From: Phycisphaerae bacterium
GTDB lineage: Bacteria; Planctomycetota; Phycisphaerae; UBA1845; JAFGLZ01
NCBI GenBank assembly: GCA_016927755.1
Contig: JAFGLZ010000155.1
Span: 1-64,000 of the forward strand
Direction of reading: 5' to 3'
DNA: 64,000 nucleotides
The position numbers were made by a program, and so were the translations under genes. How positions within the stretch are numbered: the stretch's first letter is position 1; the number at the start of each line of letters is the position of its first letter. The notes beneath the pieces are model-generated. The model made no database searches. It was not told the origin of the DNA and saw nothing but the letters and a program-made list of their open reading frames with translations. Below are positions 60,492 through 64,000 of the stretch, in pieces.

Positions 60492-62858
60492 CTAGAACCC
60501 CTTCAAGTCATCTTCGCCCGACCAGGACGTCTCGACGTCATCGTCGGCGACAGACGGTCTGTTCGCATGCTCTCGGGCGGCGTGGGCGCTCGATGTCGCC
60601 CTGTTTGACGAACCGGTTCCCGACCGGCCGCGACCCGCCGCGGCGCAGGTGGCGCGTTTCCTCGACGAAACGGTCCCTCCGACCATCGCGACGAGATCGT
60701 TCACCATGCTTCGGACGTTCTCGGCCTGCGCCGAGAGTTCCTCGGAAGCGCTGGCGGACTCCTCCGCGCCGGCGGCATTGGATTGCGTCACCTTGTCCAT
60801 CTGGGCGACGGCCGTGTTGACCTGCTCGACGCCTTGGGCCTGCTCGCTCGACGCGCGCGTGATCTGATTGACCAGATCAGCCACTTTACCGGCGGACTCG
60901 CCGATCTTCGTGAAGCTTTCCGTCGTGGTCTGGTTCAACTCGACGCCGCGCGCGACACGGGCAACGGTCTGCTCGATGAGATCGCCGGTTTCGCGAGCCG
61001 CCTGCGCCGCTCGCTGCGCCAGGTTTCGCACCTCATCGGCGACGACGGCGAAGCCCTTGCCGTGCTCGCCAGCACGAGCCGCCTCGACGGCGGCGTTCAG
61101 GGCCAGCAGGTTTGTCTGGAAAGCGATCTCTTCGATGACCTTGATGATCTTGCTGATCTGGTCGCTGGCCTCGGAGATCTGCTGCATCGCTTGCGACGTC
61201 TCCTTCATCGCCGAGTCGGCCTCGCCGATGACTTGGCTGGCCTCGGACATGAATTCGTTCGCCTGCTGGGCGTTGTCGGCGTTGGTCCTGGCCATCGCGG
61301 CCATCTCCTCGAGGGCACTGGACGTTTCCTCGAGGCTGCTGGCTTGCTCGGAAGCGCCTTCGGCCAGTTGCTGGCTCGCCGTGGAGACCTGACTGGCCGC
61401 ATCGGTGACCTGATCCGCACCGTCGTTGAGCCCCTCGATGATCGTCGAAAGCGCCCGCACGATCGCGCGACCGATGATGAACGCAAGGAACAGCCCGATC
61501 AGACCGGCGATCGAGCCGATCAGCGTGACCGCCAGGCGGCTCGTCATTGCCGTGGATCGCGCCTGCTGGACGGTCTGTTCGGTGTTTTCCTTCGCGGTCG
61601 CGGTGGTCTTCTGGAGAAGGTCCTGGACCTGCTTGAGGGCGGGCAGTGTGTTGGCCGCGTAGATCTGGTTGGCCTTGTTCATGCCCTCGACGGACGATTC
61701 GGCGTGGGCGCGGCACTGGTGTAGGGCCTGACGCGTGTCCTTGAGCGCCGGCAGGGTCTGAGTGAGATACACTTGCTCGGCCCGGGACTGGGCCTCCTCG
61801 AGCGCGGTCTCGGCGACGATCGCCTCCTCGAAGTGCTTGGCCACGCCGTCAAGGGCCGGGATCGTCTCGCTCGCGTAGACCTTCTTGGCCTGCTCGAGGT
61901 CCCCCCCGGCCAAGGCGTCCCGGATCTTGGCCGCGGATTCGTGCAGGCGGCGATGGGGCTCTCGGCAGGCCTCCAGCGCCTTCTTCAGCTCCGGGAACGC
62001 GGCGGACCACTTCCCGCACTCCTCGCCGACGAACCACCGTCCGAACGCGCATTTCTCCGGATCCATCTCGACATCGAGCGTCTTGCTGCCCATGACGCAG
62101 GCCTTGCAGACCTCAGCCATCCACTTGCGGTGGTCGTCAAGGCGGTCCTTGAGCGTAGCCCGCAGGCCCTTGTGTCGCTGCCTCCAGAGCGTCTTGATCT
62201 CCTCGGCCGTCTGATGAAGCTTGTTGTGCGGAGCGTGGCAGGCTTCGAGCAGCTTGGCGAACTCGGGGTCATCGAGGGCGGCCTTCTTGGCCTGCTCTCC
62301 CGCGAGCCACTTGCCGAACGCGCACTTCCGCGCGTCCGTCTCCACCTCCAGCGTCGCCAGGTTTTGTGTGAAGAGCTTGCCGACGTTGTCGGCCCAGACC
62401 AGATGATCGTTTTCGCGGGCGCACAACAGGGCCGGCAGGGTCTCGTCCGCTTGCTTGAAGTGTTTTCCGATCTCGATCGCCGAGGCGTGCAGGCGATTGT
62501 GCGGCTCCTCGATGTCCGCCAGGAAGCCCTTCAACTGTGGGATGAAGCTCTCGGCCTCCCTGCGTCCCTCTCCGTAGTACCACTCGCCAAACGCGCACTT
62601 GTGCGGGTCGGTCTGGACCTTCAACTGGGTCACCTTGTCGTCGGTGAGCAGGGCGCTGACGGCCCCGGCCCAGTTCAGGTGGTCGACCTCCTTCTGGGTG
62701 ATGGCGCTCGCCAACTCCTGGCCCTTGACCATGTCCCCGACGTTTCCGATGATTCCGCCGATCCCCACGACGGAACAGACGGTCACGACGCCCAGCAGAA
62801 ACAGGACCAATCCGAATCCCACGTAGATCCGCTTGCCGATACTCATGTTCTTGAACAT
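60492..62858 (-). CDS. Methyl-accepting chemotaxis protein with three tandem CZB domains
   Basis: About 788 residues from ATG MFKNMSIGKR. Membrane helices at about 11-34 and 442-463, with the region between facing the periplasm. That region holds three chemoreceptor zinc-binding (CZB) domains with full ligand sets: His60-Cys88-His120-His124, His152-Cys179-His211-His215 and His243-Cys270-His302-His306 (motifs CAFGEW, CAFGKW, CAFGRW). After them come three helical repeats 36 residues apart (TIPALDG, TLPALKD, TLPALKQ). The cytoplasmic signalling domain has the hairpin tip IAFQTNLLALNAAVEAARAGEHGKGFAVVADEVRNLAQR. A basic, Ser-rich tail ends in WSGEDDLKGF, not a CheR-binding pentapeptide. It would report zinc or redox state to a CheA not in this window. 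Confidence 0.93.
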   Translation of the reverse strand: MFKNMSIGKRIYVGFGLVLFLLGVVTVCSVVGIGGIIGNVGDMVKGQELASAITQKEVDHLNWAGAVSALLTDDKVTQLKVQTDPHKCAFGEWYYGEGRREAESFIPQLKGFLADIEEPHNRLHASAIEIGKHFKQADETLPALLCARENDHLVWADNVGKLFTQNLATLEVETDARKCAFGKWLAGEQAKKAALDDPEFAKLLEACHAPHNKLHQTAEEIKTLWRQRHKGLRATLKDRLDDHRKWMAEVCKACVMGSKTLDVEMDPEKCAFGRWFVGEECGKWSAAFPELKKALEACREPHRRLHESAAKIRDALAGGDLEQAKKVYASETIPALDGVAKHFEEAIVAETALEEAQSRAEQVYLTQTLPALKDTRQALHQCRAHAESSVEGMNKANQIYAANTLPALKQVQDLLQKTTATAKENTEQTVQQARSTAMTSRLAVTLIGSIAGLIGLFLAFIIGRAIVRALSTIIEGLNDGADQVTDAASQVSTASQQLAEGASEQASSLEETSSALEEMAAMARTNADNAQQANEFMSEASQVIGEADSAMKETSQAMQQISEASDQISKIIKVIEEIAFQTNLLALNAAVEAARAGEHGKGFAVVADEVRNLAQRAAQAARETGDLIEQTVARVARGVELNQTTTESFTKIGESAGKVADLVNQITRASSEQAQGVEQVNTAVAQMDKVTQSNAAGAEESASASEELSAQAENVRSMVNDLVAMVGGTVSSRKRATCAAAGRGRSGTGSSNRATSSAHAAREHANRPSVADDDVETSWSGEDDLKGF

Positions 62859-63205
62859 GCCTGAGGTTCTCCCATGCGCTGGCATGCGCCAGACGTGTCT
62901 CTTCTTCGGACTCCGTGGCCCACACGAGCCACCTTCTGGTTCGCGACGCGATCGGCCTCGATGCCCCCGAGGTCTGGTGGACTGGAAGCGGCACCCCCTT
63001 TCCGACACATGAGAGGCTTAACAATACAATGGACAGCCGTCGTCCCGGCGCGAACCCAGTCACAGGTGATGCCCGCCGACAAGACGGGTAATCCTGCCAG
63101 CCAGCGAAGGGGTAATCGACCGATACGAGACGGGACTTCATGGGGTCTTGTCGAGAGATAGATAGGTGTTTGCTTGGAGGGGTACGACAATGATTACTTA
63201 TGGAA
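62859..63205. other. Intergenic region
   Basis: About 350 bases between the chemoreceptor and the FixJ-like regulator gene, both on the minus strand. No gene is supported and no hairpin with a T-run is visible. Confidence 0.5.
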
Positions 63206-63877
63206 TCAGGCATATGCGGGGAGGACTAACGCAGGATCTCCGTCATGTCCGCAGTGCGTCTCCAGCAGAATCACCATGCGCACGAGCTGGGCGACGCTGC
63301 TTGCCCCCATTTTACCCATGACCTTGGCCCGGTGCGTTTCGACGGTTTTGGGACTCGTGCCGAGTTTGCCCGCAATGATCTTGTTCGGGTATCCGAGGGC
63401 AACCAACTCCATCACTTCGCGTTCGCGACGTGTTAGCTGCGACATACGTTGCATGACCTCGTCCAGGCGGGCACACACCTGGCGCTCTCGCACGTTTCGG
63501 TCGACCGCCTGACGGACGCGTTCCAGGAATCGCTGAGGATTGTATGGCTTCTCGACGAACGTCTCGGCACCGTTCCGCAGGGCGCGGACCGCCATCGGGA
63601 CGTCCCCGTAGCCCGTCACGATGATCACGGGCAGACAGATGTTGCGCTGCGTAAGCTCTTCTTGCAGCTCCAGCCCGCTCATGCCGCGCAGGCGCACGTC
63701 CAGCACGAGACAGCCGGGACGATCATCATCGAAGTCCCTGAGAAAGTCCTCGGCAGACTGATGGGTCCGGACCTCGAACCCGATCGAGCCGATGAGTGCC
63801 TCCACGGACTCGACCATGGACGCATCATCATCGACGACATGGACAACGGGTTCATCGACCAGTGTGCATGCGCTCAC
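63206..63877 (-). CDS. FixJ-like response regulator (REC - LuxR HTH)
   Basis: About 223 residues from a GTG with GGGAGGG seven bases upstream; the open frame extends to 63958, but that start has no such site. Receiver domain (about 10-125): VVHVVDDDASM, phosphoacceptor aspartate in CLVLDVRLRGMSG, VTGYGD and FVEKPY. C-terminal LuxR helix-turn-helix: LTRREREVMELVALGYPNKIIAGKL then SPKTVETHRAKVMGKM. A cytoplasmic transcription factor activated by phosphorylation. No kinase is immediately adjacent within the window; a partner may lie beyond the right edge, or it may be the PAS kinase at 58.6 kb. The C-terminal tail (HCGHDGDPALVLPAYA) is extra to the domain. Confidence 0.92.
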   Translation of the reverse strand: MSACTLVDEPVVHVVDDDASMVESVEALIGSIGFEVRTHQSAEDFLRDFDDDRPGCLVLDVRLRGMSGLELQEELTQRNICLPVIIVTGYGDVPMAVRALRNGAETFVEKPYNPQRFLERVRQAVDRNVRERQVCARLDEVMQRMSQLTRREREVMELVALGYPNKIIAGKLGTSPKTVETHRAKVMGKMGASSVAQLVRMVILLETHCGHDGDPALVLPAYA

Positions 63878-64000
63878 GAGATGCCCTCCCAGCTTGATCT
63901 CCTCGCCTATATTAGAGGATCGTGTTTTCATAGAGAATGCTGGATGAGGATTTACCACCGGGACCGTCAGAAGTCAGATAGGTAGTCTCATGGAAATCCA

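Overview
The window is GC-rich bacterial DNA that reads most naturally as Planctomycetota, probably Phycisphaerae-like. The evidence is a PEP-CTERM-tagged secreted protein, a DUF1080 (3-keto-disaccharide hydrolase-type) protein, a DUF6786 protein, a Tat-exported DUF362 protein, many secreted glycoside-hydrolase-like proteins, PQQ-type propellers, large hybrid histidine kinases and abundant dispersed hairpin repeats of the 'cacgggc-aagatg-cccgtgcta' kind. This assignment is inferred from gene content only. There are no rRNA or tRNA genes, no CRISPR arrays and no transposases that I can see.

Layout. 0-3.6 kb: repeat-rich non-coding DNA with three helically phased decamer arrays, a bile-acid/sodium-symporter-like transporter, a small exported protein and a GNAT acetyltransferase. 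3.9-9.6 kb: a methyltransferase followed by a tightly packed, partly overlapping exopolysaccharide or glycolipid operon (GT2, GT4, GT4, GT26/WecG, undecaprenyl-phosphate sugar transferase). 10-19.3 kb: a TPR protein, a lipoprotein amidase, a PilZ-REC-HPt-like regulator, a coiled-coil zinc-ribbon protein, a DUF1080 protein, a membrane GT2 and a DUF362 protein. 20-22.5 kb: a secreted GH36 alpha-galactosidase.

22.5-26.5 kb holds the most striking element: a complete-looking diversity-generating retroelement (DGR) on the minus strand. Its order is target gene, Avd-type four-helix-bundle protein, reverse transcriptase, template repeat. The target is a secreted FGE-sulfatase/C-type-lectin-fold protein whose variable repeat lies directly before a C-terminal PEP-CTERM sorting signal. 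Every substitution between template (23348-23462) and variable repeat (25066-25180) is at a template adenine (16 of 16 by my alignment). The reverse transcriptase reading frame has an apparent 1-nt deletion just after its YMDD motif. The whole island is bracketed by a perfect 51-bp direct repeat that copies the end of the GH36 gene.

26-41 kb: repeat-rich spacer, then secreted glycan-related or uncharacterised proteins (GH-like, methyltransferase-propeller fusion, PQQ propeller, propeller-alpha/alpha-barrel fusion, DUF6786, GH5) with a truncated HicA/HicB pair and a PocR-PAS hybrid kinase between them. 41.7-50.8 kb: a signalling cluster (REC-kinase-REC, REC-PAS-PAS-PAS-kinase with a FixJ-like partner, CHASE hybrid kinase) ending in a broken RsbU-like phosphatase. 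50.8-58.5 kb: GH-like proteins, an internally duplicated sialidase and an Nramp-type transporter. 58.6-63.9 kb: a PAS kinase, a chemoreceptor with three tandem CZB zinc-binding domains and a FixJ-like regulator. Together the window suggests a polysaccharide-degrading, capsule-making bacterium with heavy sensory capacity and one hypervariable surface protein.
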